A DNA stretch of 64,000 bases from Microbacterium murale (GCF_014635185.1 NZ_BMCM01000001.1:310001-374000); one strand, 5' to 3'. Positions 24,227 through 32,838 are shown, numbered from the stretch's first letter. Notes: generated from the sequence alone by a model not told the origin. Made by a program: numbers and translations.

Positions 24227-25417
24227 CTATCCGACGACCGCGATCTCGTTGGGGACCTGTGGGAGTTCCCCGGTCGCGAGGGTCTCGCCGGTGGCGGCAT
24301 CCAGCGTGATGATGGTGCTGTTCGCCGCGTCGGTCACATAGACGACGTCGCCGAGGGCGGCGATCGCCGGGTGCGGCTGCTGCCACTCGCTCGGCCCCTC
24401 CCAGGCGTCGATCGCGTCATAGGATGCCGTGACGGCACCGGTCGCCGGGTCGATGACGTGCAGCCTGCCGTCGGAGCCGATGAGCACAGCGTCACCGCTG
24501 TCGACACGCGTCACGCCGCGGAACGTGTAGCTGATGCCGTCAGGAAGAGCGACCTTGTCGAGGGTCTTCGCCTCGGTGTCGACCAACGCGATGTCGGTCA
24601 GGAGGTAGCCCTCCATGTCGGGGTCTTCCTTGTAGTCCATCACGACGAGCGGGCTGTTCTCGGAGACATACGCGTTGCCGATGCGGCCGAACTCGTCAGG
24701 AGAAGTGAGCTTGGTGATCTCGCCATCGTCGAAGACGAGCGCGCCGTTCTCGCAGCCGAAGACGACCGCCTCACCCTTCGCGGTGCCCTCGCCGTGCACT
24801 CCGGGGCACTCGGCACTGGTCGCGATCTCGGCGCCGGCGGCATCCACGGCGCGGATGCCGGAGCGACCCGTCGCATCGCCGACAGTGGTGACGAAGGTGC
24901 CGTCCTCGAGCACCACCGAGACGCCATGGTGCGCTTCCACTCCTTCGATGACCTGCGCCTCGGGAAGACTGCCGTCGGTGTCAGCCAGGGCGTCCGTGTC
25001 GAAGACCGTGGTGTCGCTGGTCGCATCGTCGTAGAGCACCGTCTTGCCGCCGTGTCGGACGACATGCCCTGCGGCAGCGGCTTCGACGACGTGGTCGGTG
25101 AGTTCGGGCTCGCGCACGTCGAGCAGCTGGAAACCCTCCGACGTGGTCACGAAGGCGTGCCGCCCGTCGCCTGCGGGGTTGAGGCGGACGAAGTCCTCGG
25201 TCGGCAGGTCATCGATCACCTCGAGGGTCTCGCCGTCGACGATCAGCACACCGCCGGCGTACGCCACGGCGACGCGCGGACCGTCAGCCGCGGCATCGGC
25301 GCCGGCCGGAGCGGAGTCGGGCGTCTCCGCGGCCGACCCCGCGCTGCATCCTGCCAGCAGGAGGGCTGCGACTCCTGCGCCGACCGCGAACCGCGCGGCT
25401 CGTTTCAGCTGTGTCAT
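24227..25417 (-). CDS. aztD: Zinc metallochaperone AztD (beta-propeller lipoprotein)
   Basis: A 396-residue secreted lipoprotein: signal peptide with AALLLAGC near residue 24, then a seven-bladed beta-propeller built of roughly 45-residue repeats (for example GGVLIVDGETLEVIDDLP and GDVVYVTDAANSTIITLDAA). The EGVEAHHGVSVVLEDGTF and ECPGVHGEG blocks carry His residues for metal. AztD hands zinc to the binding protein AztC outside the membrane. It is the last gene of the minus-strand azt operon and has an AAAGGA ribosome site. Confidence 0.9.
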   Translation of the reverse strand: MTQLKRAARFAVGAGVAALLLAGCSAGSAAETPDSAPAGADAAADGPRVAVAYAGGVLIVDGETLEVIDDLPTEDFVRLNPAGDGRHAFVTTSEGFQLLDVREPELTDHVVEAAAAGHVVRHGGKTVLYDDATSDTTVFDTDALADTDGSLPEAQVIEGVEAHHGVSVVLEDGTFVTTVGDATGRSGIRAVDAAGAEIATSAECPGVHGEGTAKGEAVVFGCENGALVFDDGEITKLTSPDEFGRIGNAYVSENSPLVVMDYKEDPDMEGYLLTDIALVDTEAKTLDKVALPDGISYTFRGVTRVDSGDAVLIGSDGRLHVIDPATGAVTASYDAIDAWEGPSEWQQPHPAIAALGDVVYVTDAANSTIITLDAATGETLATGELPQVPNEIAVVG

Positions 25418-25432
25418 GGTTTTCCTTTCGTC

Positions 25433-25473
25433 TCGCCCTCTCGGGCGGGGGTGTCGCCCTCTCGGGCGGGGGT
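25433..25473. repeat. Two 20-base copies of a 21-base-period tandem repeat between aztC and aztD
   Basis: TCGCCCTCTCGGGCGGGGGT occurs at 25433-25452 and again at 25454-25473, identical. Each copy can form a small GCCC-TCTC-GGGC hairpin. The second copy reaches the first base of the aztC stop codon. It may be a recent duplication that affects aztD translation or mRNA processing. Confidence 0.9.
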
Positions 25474-26384
25474 CATGGGCTCAGGCCCTTGGCGATGCGC
25501 TCGGTGTTGACGTGCATCATGTCGAGATACGTGTCGCCGGGTTCTCCGGGCGGCGCGAGGGACTCGGTGATGAGCTCGACGACAGCGACCTCTCGATCGG
25601 CCTCCTCGGCGAGCACCTGGACAAGTCGGTCGGGTTGCGACGACTCGGCGAAGATCGTGCGGACTCCGGCCTCGTCGATCGCGTCGACGAGCTCCTGGAG
25701 GTCTGCGGGGCTGGGTGCCGCGAGGGTCGTGCCGCCCGGGATCGCCGCCCCCAGCAGCGCGACGTCGTAACGACGAGCGAGGTAGCCGAAGACGTGATGG
25801 TTGGTCACCAGAGCACGGTGCTCTGCGGGGATCTTCGAAAGCGCAGTCGTCATGTGCTCGTCGAGCGCGCTCAGCTCCTCCCGGTAGGCCGCAGCCGCGG
25901 CGAGCACGTCATCGCCGGCGTCACCCGCGATCTCGGCGAGCGTCGGAGCGAGCGCATCCACGACGAGGATCATCTGCTCTGGGTCGGTCCAGAAGTGGGG
26001 GTCGGGACCGGCGCCCTCCGCGTACTCGAGCACCTCGACATGGTCACCGGCCTCCACGACGGGCACGCCCTCGTCTGCGGCGGCCCCGACGTGCTGAGCG
26101 AGGCCCTCCTCGAGCCCGAGTCCGTTGGCCACGATGAGCTCGGCGTCGCGCAGGCCCGCGGCCTGCTGCGCGGAGAGCTCGAACGAGTGCGGATCGGCCC
26201 CGGGTGCCATGAGGGTCACGACGTCCAGATGCGCACCGGCGATCTCGGAGACCACGTCGCCGAGGATGTTCGTCGTGACGTAGACGCTCGGTCGGTCTGC
26301 CGCGGAGGGCGCGCATCCGGCGAGGACACCGGCGGCGGCAGCCACAGCGAGTAAGGCGGTGGTGGCCCTGCTGATCCCGCTCAT
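25473..26384 (-). CDS. aztC: Zinc ABC transporter substrate-binding protein AztC
   Basis: A 303-residue cluster A-I metal-binding lipoprotein (lipobox LAGC near residue 23). Candidate zinc ligands are the His in GADPHSFELS, the His in GPDPHFWTDPE, the His pair in TNHHVFGYLARRY and a late acidic residue after FAESSQPDRL. A long His-rich loop as in ZnuA is lacking, which fits AztC. Its start overlaps the stop of the upstream lipoprotein gene (ATGA). Confidence 0.92.
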   Translation of the reverse strand: MSGISRATTALLAVAAAAGVLAGCAPSAADRPSVYVTTNILGDVVSEIAGAHLDVVTLMAPGADPHSFELSAQQAAGLRDAELIVANGLGLEEGLAQHVGAAADEGVPVVEAGDHVEVLEYAEGAGPDPHFWTDPEQMILVVDALAPTLAEIAGDAGDDVLAAAAAYREELSALDEHMTTALSKIPAEHRALVTNHHVFGYLARRYDVALLGAAIPGGTTLAAPSPADLQELVDAIDEAGVRTIFAESSQPDRLVQVLAEEADREVAVVELITESLAPPGEPGDTYLDMMHVNTERIAKGLSP

Positions 26385-27583
26385 CGGCCGGTTCCCGCGA
26401 GGTGCAACGGCACGGTGTCCGTCTCGAAGGTGCGGGCGATGCGGGCGCCGTCAGCCGGATCGATCTCCCACATCGCGTGCTCGGCAGGGCCGTTCAGGTA
26501 CGCCCTGTTCTGATCGACGACGAAGGTCACGCTCGCGGCGAGATCGGGATCGGCGATGGATGCTGCGACGAGCGGCTCCGTCCGCGCGACGACCTCGCCT
26601 CCGGCGAGCACGAGCAACGATCCGCTCGCGGTGAGCGCCAGCATCCGATCCGCATCGTCACCGACTGCCGTGACCCGCACGATCTCCTCGCCGAGATCCT
26701 GGAACGTCCAACTGCGACCGCGCGCGTCCAGCAGCCACACTCCGCTGTCTCCGGCGAGCGCAGCCGCGCTCGGGCGGCCCTTGCGCCCGGCGAAGTCGCT
26801 CGCCGCCGGTGCGACGCCCGCGGGGTACGCGATGCGCTCCCAGTCGGACGGCTGACCTCCGACAGAGAGAGCCGCACCGTCCGCACAGCCGATGACTGTC
26901 CCGACGACCGTCGTGATGGTCCCCGCCGCGTTCACGCACGGAATGGATTCGCCCTCCGTTCCGTCCGCATCCACGACGCGCAGCGTCTGTGCGATGCCCT
27001 CGGCATCCGGCTCCGTGATGACCGCTCCTTCGGCCAGCGGGACCACGAGACCCGCGTGCGGTTCGACCGGGACGCGGAAGAGCTCGACGATCTGCCCGTC
27101 GGCGAGTGCCGGCGTGTCGATCAGCATGGCTTCGTCGTCGAACAGGATGCCAGTACCGACCTCACCGACGACCACTGTCGCGAGTCCGCTCCCTTCGATA
27201 TCGCCGATCACGCGGGACGGCGCCTCGTAGTAGTGGAAGTGGTCGATGTGGCTCCAGGTCCAGACGCCGCTGTCGATGACCGTCACGGATCCCTCCCTGA
27301 TGCCGAACAGATACCGCCCGTCGCTGACGAGATCGTCGATCGGCTCGATCTCTCCCAGCACCTCCGATTCCTCGTCGAGCAGATCGAGGTGGTGCACCGC
27401 GCCCTCGGCATCCACAGTCGTCAGATGCAGGGCGGGCTCGGCGAGCTCGTGCGCGCCGGCGATCTCGCCATGCCCGTCACCGGCGGCCTCCTCCGTAGAA
27501 GACGCGGGAGCTGACGGGGTCGGGGCGCATCCTGCCAGGGTGAGGAGGAGGATGCCGGAAGCGGCGGCGGTACGGGTTCTCAT
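26381..27583 (-). CDS. Second propeller-like lipoprotein of the zinc operon (AztD-like, function unknown)
   Basis: A 400-residue lipoprotein (LLLTLAGC near residue 19) with a linker rich in G, E and H, then repeat-like blocks (GSVTVIDSGVWTW, SGVWLLDARGRSW, GSLLVLAGGEVVA) suggesting a beta-propeller. The segment HIDHFHYYEAPSRV has a dense His cluster that could bind metal, close to what is seen in AztD-type proteins. It is coupled by four-base overlaps to both aztB and aztC. I infer a zinc chaperone or sensor at the membrane; the identity to AztD itself is limited. Confidence 0.75.
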   Translation of the reverse strand: MRTRTAAASGILLLTLAGCAPTPSAPASSTEEAAGDGHGEIAGAHELAEPALHLTTVDAEGAVHHLDLLDEESEVLGEIEPIDDLVSDGRYLFGIREGSVTVIDSGVWTWSHIDHFHYYEAPSRVIGDIEGSGLATVVVGEVGTGILFDDEAMLIDTPALADGQIVELFRVPVEPHAGLVVPLAEGAVITEPDAEGIAQTLRVVDADGTEGESIPCVNAAGTITTVVGTVIGCADGAALSVGGQPSDWERIAYPAGVAPAASDFAGRKGRPSAAALAGDSGVWLLDARGRSWTFQDLGEEIVRVTAVGDDADRMLALTASGSLLVLAGGEVVARTEPLVAASIADPDLAASVTFVVDQNRAYLNGPAEHAMWEIDPADGARIARTFETDTVPLHLAGTGR

Positions 27584-28437
27584 GAGGTCCTTTCGATGAG
27601 GGCGTGCCGGCGCCCGGCACCGTGCGCGGAGAAGAGTCCATGGAGCGCGGCGGACACGGCCGCCGCCACGATCGCGACGAACGCGATCGTGGCTCCGGCG
27701 GCGGTTCCCGCATGCCAGGAGATGAGCAGGCCGACGGCGACCGAGGCAGTGCCGATCACTGCCGCGAGCGCCATGATCGAGGGGATGCGTGTGGCCCAGC
27801 GTCCTGCGGCGACGGCAGGGCCGAGCAGCATGCCGACGACGAGTAGCGAGCCGACGGCCTGATACGCCGCGACGACCGCGAGGGTGATGAGGCCGACCAG
27901 CAGGACATGCGCGATCTGCGGGCGCAGCCCCAGCAGCTGCGCCTGCCGCGGGTCGACCGTGACCGCGACGAACGAGCGGTGGCCGAGGGCGGCGACGACC
28001 AGCGCGACGACAGCGACGATCGCAAGCATGAGCACGTTGCTCGGTGCGGCGGCGAGGATGTCGCCGAACAGGATCGCCGTGGCATCCGTCGCGAAGCTGC
28101 GCGAAGCGGAGATCACGACCACGCCGAGCGCGAGACTCGCCACGAACAGCAGCCCGATGCTCGTGTCTGCGGAAAGACGCCCGCGGCGTTGGAGCGCACC
28201 GATGCCCAGGGACATGCCGGCCGCGCTGACCGCCGCGCCGAGAACCGGCGGGATCCCGAGCAGTGTCGCGACGGCGATTCCGGGAAGCATTCCGTGTGCC
28301 ATGGCCTCGCCGAGGAACGCCATACCGCGCAGCACCACCCAGGTGCCGACGACACCGCAGATGACCGCGACGAGGGCGCCCGTCAGCAGTGCGCGCTGGA
28401 CGAACACGACGGTGAAGGGATCGAGCAAGGAGGACAC
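27580..28437 (-). CDS. aztB: Zinc ABC transporter permease AztB
   Basis: A 285-residue ABC-3 family permease with eight or nine hydrophobic helices. Signature segments include VVLRGMAFLGEAMAHGMLPGIAVA near the N-terminus (two runs VVLRGMAFLGEAMAHGML and PGIAVA) and YQAVGSLLVVGMLLGPAVAA late. The GTG start at 28437 lies about eight bases from a possible -10 TACAGT and downstream of the Zur box. It heads the minus-strand operon aztB, lipoprotein, aztC, aztD, while the ATPase gene is divergent. Confidence 0.93.
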   Translation of the reverse strand: MSSLLDPFTVVFVQRALLTGALVAVICGVVGTWVVLRGMAFLGEAMAHGMLPGIAVATLLGIPPVLGAAVSAAGMSLGIGALQRRGRLSADTSIGLLFVASLALGVVVISASRSFATDATAILFGDILAAAPSNVLMLAIVAVVALVVAALGHRSFVAVTVDPRQAQLLGLRPQIAHVLLVGLITLAVVAAYQAVGSLLVVGMLLGPAVAAGRWATRIPSIMALAAVIGTASVAVGLLISWHAGTAAGATIAFVAIVAAAVSAALHGLFSAHGAGRRHALIERTS

Positions 28438-28459
28438 AGTGAGCGACTGTAGCAGTTAT

Positions 28460-28474
28460 TGAGAATGATTTTCA
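28460..28474. promoter_or_regulatory. Zur box TGAGAATGATTTTCA
   Basis: The 15-mer is a near-perfect palindrome (TGARAAT-G-ATTTTCA) matching the actinobacterial Zur consensus. It lies in the 55-base gap between aztB and aztA and overlaps the -35 region (TTGAGA) of aztA, so zinc-loaded Zur should shut off both directions. Confidence 0.88.
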
Positions 28475-28492
28475 TTTGCAATAATGGCAGGC

Positions 28493-29158
28493 GTGTCGAC
28501 TGTTCCCCTTCTCCTCCCCACCACCCGCGTGCTGTCGTGGCGCGATGTCGCCATCGATCTCGGCGGCCATCCCGCCCTCCGCGGCGTCGATGCCGAAGTG
28601 CACGCGGGGAGGCTGCTCGCCGTCATCGGGGCCAACGGCTCCGGCAAGTCGACGCTGCTCGCGGTGGCCGCCGGGCTCGTCTCGCCGCACCGCGGCACAG
28701 TGGATCGACGACCCGGCATCCGCATCGCGCTCGTGCCGCAGTCCACGCCGCTCGCGCCGCATCTGCCACTGAGCGTCAGGGACATCGTCATGATGGGCAC
28801 GTGGGGGCGGCTGGGTGCGTGGCGCCCATCCCGGCGGGCTGATCGAGATCTGGTCCATGAGGCCATCGCCACCGTGGGACTGTCCGACCTCGCTCGACGG
28901 CCCGTCGGAACACTCTCCGGCGGACAACGGCAGCGTGTTCTCCTGGCGCAGGCGCTGGTGCAGCGCGCCGACCTGGTGCTGCTCGATGAGCCGATGGCCG
29001 GGCTCGACTCGCGCTCGCGTGAGATCATCGCCGCGACGATCGACCGGCTCACCGCCACAGGATCCGGGGTCGTCGCAGTGACGCACGACGTCGCGGAGTT
29101 CACGGCTGTGGACGATGTCCTTGAACTTCAGGACGGCCGGGTGCTCAGAAGGTCGTGA
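28493..29158 (+). CDS. aztA: Zinc ABC transporter ATPase AztA
   Basis: A 221-residue ABC ATPase: Walker A GANGSGKST near residue 53, Q-loop LVPQST, signature LSGGQRQRVLLAQAL, Walker B LVLLDEP and H-loop VTHD. I chose the GTG at 28493 because a -10 (AATAAT, 28480-28485) sits seven bases upstream and overlaps the alternative ATG at 28484. Divergent from aztB and sharing the Zur box, it powers the same transporter. The 3' end overlaps the convergent methyltransferase gene by 14 bases. Confidence 0.93.
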   Translation: MSTVPLLLPTTRVLSWRDVAIDLGGHPALRGVDAEVHAGRLLAVIGANGSGKSTLLAVAAGLVSPHRGTVDRRPGIRIALVPQSTPLAPHLPLSVRDIVMMGTWGRLGAWRPSRRADRDLVHEAIATVGLSDLARRPVGTLSGGQRQRVLLAQALVQRADLVLLDEPMAGLDSRSREIIAATIDRLTATGSGVVAVTHDVAEFTAVDDVLELQDGRVLRRS

Positions 29159-30020
29159 CCTCGGCGTGCGGCATCCGCTGCGTCATGACGTGCACGGCTT
29201 CCGGGTTGTCGTCGACGAGCACGGCTTCGCGGCCGAGGGCGGATGCCACCGCCCCTGTCGTGCCGCTGCCGGCGAAGAGGTCGAGCACCCGGTCGCCCGG
29301 CCTGCTCGAGGCCTGCACGATCCGGCGGATGATGCCCTCGGGCTTCTGAGTCGGATAGCCGGTCTTCTCGCGCCCCGTCGTCGGCACGATCGTGTGCCAC
29401 CAGACGTCGGTGGGCAGCTTGCCGCGCGCCGCCTTCTCAGCGGTGACGAGCCCTGGCGCCATGTACGGCTCGCGGTCGATGTCGTCGGAGTTGAAGACGT
29501 GCCCACCCGGCGTCTTCACGTAGACGAGGATCGTGTCGTGCTTGGTCGGCCAGCGCCTACGGGACTTGGCGCCGTAGTCGTAGGCCCAGATGAGTTCGTT
29601 GAGGAAGCAGTCGCGCCCGAACACGGCGTCGAGCATCACCTTGGCGTAGTGCGCCTCGCGGTAATCGAGATGCAGGTAGAGCGTGCCGTCTTCGGCGAGC
29701 AGGCGCCAGGCCTCCTCGAGTCTGGGCATGAGGAAGTCGCCGTAGTCATCGAAGCTGTCGTCGTAGCTGCGCAGCATGCCGCGGACACGCTCGTACTGAT
29801 GCCCGTGGAAGCCGTGGCGGACCTCGCCGGTCTGCTCGTCCTCGCCCGAGGACCGACGGGCGGTCACGACCTGACGGTTCTGCGCACGGCCGGTGTTGAA
29901 GGGCGGGTCGAGGTAGACGAGCGTGAAGGATGCCGAGGGCAGCGTCTGCGCGACCGCGAGGTTGTCGCCCTGGATGATCGTGACGGACCCCGGCGGAACG
30001 TCCGTCACGGGACGCTGCAC
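29145..30020 (-). CDS. DNA methyltransferase (N4/N6 type, beta-class motif order), no restriction partner
   Basis: A 291-residue DNA amino-methyltransferase. The catalytic motif LVYLDPPFNTG is near residue 35 and the AdoMet motif VLDLFAGSGTTGAVA is near residue 255, the beta-class order, with a target-recognition region between them containing WAYDYGAKSRRRW. GYPTQKPEGIIRRIV is typical of adenine/cytosine amino-methylases. No endonuclease gene is adjacent, so it acts alone (genome marking or regulation). The GTG start at 30020 directly follows the lplA stop and has no clear ribosome site. Confidence 0.9.
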   Translation of the reverse strand: MQRPVTDVPPGSVTIIQGDNLAVAQTLPSASFTLVYLDPPFNTGRAQNRQVVTARRSSGEDEQTGEVRHGFHGHQYERVRGMLRSYDDSFDDYGDFLMPRLEEAWRLLAEDGTLYLHLDYREAHYAKVMLDAVFGRDCFLNELIWAYDYGAKSRRRWPTKHDTILVYVKTPGGHVFNSDDIDREPYMAPGLVTAEKAARGKLPTDVWWHTIVPTTGREKTGYPTQKPEGIIRRIVQASSRPGDRVLDLFAGSGTTGAVASALGREAVLVDDNPEAVHVMTQRMPHAEVTTF

Positions 30021-31070
30021 TTATGGAACACGGTGCAGCCACGCGTCGGTCGCGAACTTCGACTCCACGAGCGCCTCCGCATCGGCGTACTCGTCGGCGG
30101 TGATCGTGCCGTCCTCGGCATCGGTGAGCGACCGGAAAGTGGCTTTGAACCTCTCGATGATCTCGGCCCGGCTGAGGCCGGTCTGGGTGCGGAGAGGATC
30201 GACGCGCTTCGCGGCGGAGGTCGTGCCCTTGTCGCTGAGCTTCTCGCGTCCGATGCGCAGCACCTCGGTCATGACCTGACCGTCGATGTCGTACGAGATC
30301 GTCGCGTGGTGCAGCACTCCGCCGTTCGCGAGACGCTTCTGCGCGGCTCCGCCGATCTTGCCGGTGGGGCTGGCGATGTCGTTGAGCGGCTGATAGGTTG
30401 CGTCGATCCCTACCGACTTCAACGCCTGCAGCACCCAGTCGTCAAGGAACGCGTAGGAATCGGCGAACGTCAGGCCCTGCACGAGGGATGCCGGCACGTA
30501 CAGCGAATAGGTGATGATCTGACCGGCCGCCATGAGCATCGCACCGCCGCCGGAGATGCGTCGGACGACGTCGAAGCCGTGCTTCGCGGCACCTTCGGGA
30601 TCGACTTCATTGCGGTACGACTGGAAAGAGCCGATCACGACGGCCGACTCGTCCCACTCCCAGATCCGCAACGTCGGCCGGCGACGGCCCTCGCCGACGC
30701 GGGACGTGAGCACCTCGTCGAGCGCGAGGTTCATGCGCGGCGAGACCGCCTTCTCGTGCACGATCTCCCAGTCGAAGTCGCGCCAGCCGGGAGCAGTGAC
30801 GAGTGCGCGGCGCACGGCGGTTCCGACCGATTCGGGGTTGAAGCCGAGCAGTTGGGCCCCCGCGGGCAACGCCTCGCGGACCGCCGCGGCGATGGCCGTG
30901 GCATCCGTCTCGACAGGCAGTCCGTTGACCGCCGCGTTGATGTCTTCGAGAGCGCTGTCTGGTTCGAGGAAGAAATCGCCGGCGAGGCGGAAGTCGGTCA
31001 GCCGGCCCTCCTCGACCTCGAGATCGACGACGACGAGCTTTCCACCGGGGACCTTGTACTCACCATGCAC
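30021..31070 (-). CDS. lplA: Lipoate--protein ligase with N-terminal accessory domain
   Basis: A 349-residue ligase attaching lipoate (or octanoate) to dehydrogenase E2 domains. Residues 1-85 look like the small lipoate accessory domain (KLVVVDLEVEEGRL, LPAGAQLLGF). The catalytic domain follows with RMNLALDEVL, VVIGSFQSYRNEVD, VRRISGGGAMLM and PTGKIGGAAQKRL holding the lysine. In E. coli LplA the accessory domain is C-terminal, so the order here is reversed. The GTG start is six bases after TAAGCT, so it is probably leaderless. Confidence 0.9.
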   Translation of the reverse strand: MHGEYKVPGGKLVVVDLEVEEGRLTDFRLAGDFFLEPDSALEDINAAVNGLPVETDATAIAAAVREALPAGAQLLGFNPESVGTAVRRALVTAPGWRDFDWEIVHEKAVSPRMNLALDEVLTSRVGEGRRRPTLRIWEWDESAVVIGSFQSYRNEVDPEGAAKHGFDVVRRISGGGAMLMAAGQIITYSLYVPASLVQGLTFADSYAFLDDWVLQALKSVGIDATYQPLNDIASPTGKIGGAAQKRLANGGVLHHATISYDIDGQVMTEVLRIGREKLSDKGTTSAAKRVDPLRTQTGLSRAEIIERFKATFRSLTDAEDGTITADEYADAEALVESKFATDAWLHRVP

Positions 31071-31088
31071 GAGTCCAGCTTAAGCCGC

Positions 31089-31955
31089 TCACCCTTCGAC
31101 AGGCGCCGGGATGTGCTTGTCGAGCCACGCGAGCAGGTCGGCGCGCACCTCGTCCTGCTGGAGTTCGTTGAAGATCTCGTGCCGTGCATCGGGGTAGACC
31201 AGCGTCGTGACATCGGTGAGGCCCGAGCGGCTGCGGTACTCTTCGGCGAGCTTGTGCACGCTATGCGGGCCACCTACCGGATCGTCGCGACCGACCAGCA
31301 GCAGCATCGGGATGTCGCGCCCGAGATCCTTCGCCGGCCGCCCGTACAGCTTCAGCGCCTCGACGGGGCCGAACAGCTTCAGCAGCGGCACGTTCGTGGT
31401 GAGCGGGTCGTCGTCGAACGTCTTCCACACCGCGGCATCGCGGCTGAGCCATTCGTAGCCGGACGCCTCCGCGGCCTCCCATCGCGCGTTCAACGGTGCG
31501 GCGTTGAGATCGCGCGGCGTGCGAAGCGCCGAGCCCGAGAGGATCACGGCATCCCACGCCTCCGGATGATCGTTGACGAGCATCTGCGCGAGGAACGACC
31601 CCCAGGAATGCCCGAGCAGCACCAGAGGCAGGTCGGGATGCTCCTCGCGGATGATGCCGGTGAGCTGCCAGATCGCGTCCTTCGCGGCACGCATCCCGCC
31701 CTTGCCGAGCTTGCCGAGTTTCGCCGATTCGCCGTCGTGCTGGCGGATGCCGGTGCGTCCATGCCCGCGATGATCGTCGGCGTACACGATGAAGCCGGCA
31801 CCGGTCAGCGCGGCGATTAGCGCCGAGTAACGGCCGGCGTGCTCGCCGACGCCGTGCAGCAGTTGCACGACCCCGCGGGCCGCCCCCACCGCCTCGTGGA
31901 CGTCGTAGACGATCGCGACGCCGTGCGCGTCGGTGAACTCCGAGGTCTGGGGCAT
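31089..31955 (-). CDS. Alpha/beta hydrolase (monoacylglycerol lipase-like)
   Basis: A 288-residue serine hydrolase of the lysophospholipase/monoglyceride lipase group. It has QLLHGVGEHAGRY (oxyanion), ADDHRGHGRTG, nucleophile elbow LLGHSWGSFLAQML near residue 115, the acid in VGRDDPVGG and the catalytic His in YPDARHEIFNE. The ATG is six bases after -10 TAGACT, so the message is probably leaderless. It stands alone between lplA and cutC; substrate unknown. Confidence 0.9.
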   Translation of the reverse strand: MPQTSEFTDAHGVAIVYDVHEAVGAARGVVQLLHGVGEHAGRYSALIAALTGAGFIVYADDHRGHGRTGIRQHDGESAKLGKLGKGGMRAAKDAIWQLTGIIREEHPDLPLVLLGHSWGSFLAQMLVNDHPEAWDAVILSGSALRTPRDLNAAPLNARWEAAEASGYEWLSRDAAVWKTFDDDPLTTNVPLLKLFGPVEALKLYGRPAKDLGRDIPMLLLVGRDDPVGGPHSVHKLAEEYRSRSGLTDVTTLVYPDARHEIFNELQQDEVRADLLAWLDKHIPAPVEG

Positions 31956-32052
31956 GCGTCGAGTCTACGTATCAGGCGCGTCCGCGTCAGCGAGATGTCG
32001 GATGCACCGCAACCGCCGTTCATCCGTCGGCAGCCACGGCCGCCGCATCCGC

Positions 32053-32796
32053 TCAGATTCCGAGCGCCTCCCGCACGGCGAAGGCCGCGATGCGGTCGGT
32101 GACCTCGTAGCCTCCGACACCATCCGAGGCCGACCCCATGCGAACGCCGGGCCCTTCGCCGTCGACAACGCGCTTCGCCGAGAAGTGCAGCGCGTCGACG
32201 CCGGTCGCCACGAGAGCAGAGGCGCTGCCGGCCACCACGCCGCTTCCGGCCATGATCTCGATGCGACCGTCCGCGACGGCGACGAGGGCACGCAGCGTGT
32301 CGACGCCCTCGATCGCGGTCGACGCTCCGCCAGATGTCAGCACGCGACGCAGCCCGAGATCGATGGCGCGCTCCAGCGTCACCGTCGGGTCGGCCGTGAC
32401 GTCGATCGCGCGGTGCAGCGTCACGGAAGCCTCCCCCGCGGCGTCGCGCAGTCGGGCCATCACATCGACGTCGAGAGCGCCGGAGGCGTCGAGCGCTCCG
32501 ACGACCACGCCGTCAGCGCCTTTCTCGATCGCCCACTCGACGTCGCGCACCGCGAGCGCGATCTCGTCGGCGTCGTAATGGAATCCGCCGGCACGCGGCC
32601 GGATGAGCACGTGGATCTCCGGGCCGTTCTCCCGCGCTGCCTCGCGTGCGAGTTCGAGTGTCGCCGGCGACGGCGTGAGGCCGCCGAGTGCGAGCGCCTG
32701 GGCCAGCTCGACGCGCGCAGCGCCGACCTCACGTGCGACGCGAACGCCGGCCGGATCCTGGACGGCGAGTTCGAGTGCGATGTTCACGGCATCCAT
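32053..32796 (-). CDS. cutC: CutC family protein
   Basis: A 247-residue TIM-barrel protein of the CutC family, historically linked to copper homeostasis. Signatures are VGAARVELAQALALGGLTPS, IHVLIRPRAGGFHYDADEI, VTLHRAIDVTADP and LTSGGASTAIEGV. It is divergent from marR with a 42-base gap that contains the MarR-like palindrome, so the regulator may affect it as well. The true reaction of CutC is unsettled. Confidence 0.92.
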   Translation of the reverse strand: MDAVNIALELAVQDPAGVRVAREVGAARVELAQALALGGLTPSPATLELAREAARENGPEIHVLIRPRAGGFHYDADEIALAVRDVEWAIEKGADGVVVGALDASGALDVDVMARLRDAAGEASVTLHRAIDVTADPTVTLERAIDLGLRRVLTSGGASTAIEGVDTLRALVAVADGRIEIMAGSGVVAGSASALVATGVDALHFSAKRVVDGEGPGVRMGSASDGVGGYEVTDRIAAFAVREALGI

Positions 32797-32818
32797 TCTG
32801 CCCCCATTCTCAGGAAAT

Positions 32819-32835
32819 TTAGTTAGACTACCTAA
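32819..32835. promoter_or_regulatory. MarR-type palindrome TTAGTTAG-A-CTACCTAA
   Basis: The 17-base site pairs 7 of 8 positions and ends three bases before the marR start. Position and symmetry fit autoregulation by the MarR protein and control of the coupled exporter gene. Confidence 0.65.
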
Positions 32836-32838
32836 GTA

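Noticed and set aside
22747..24300. A long frame antisense to dctM rich in Asp, Arg and His
   Set aside because: Composition is what a membrane-protein gene gives when read backwards; not a real protein.
29115..31820. A 901-codon open frame antisense to the methyltransferase, lplA and hydrolase genes
   Set aside because: Shadow frame; the three minus-strand genes have clear catalytic motifs and the long frame has none.
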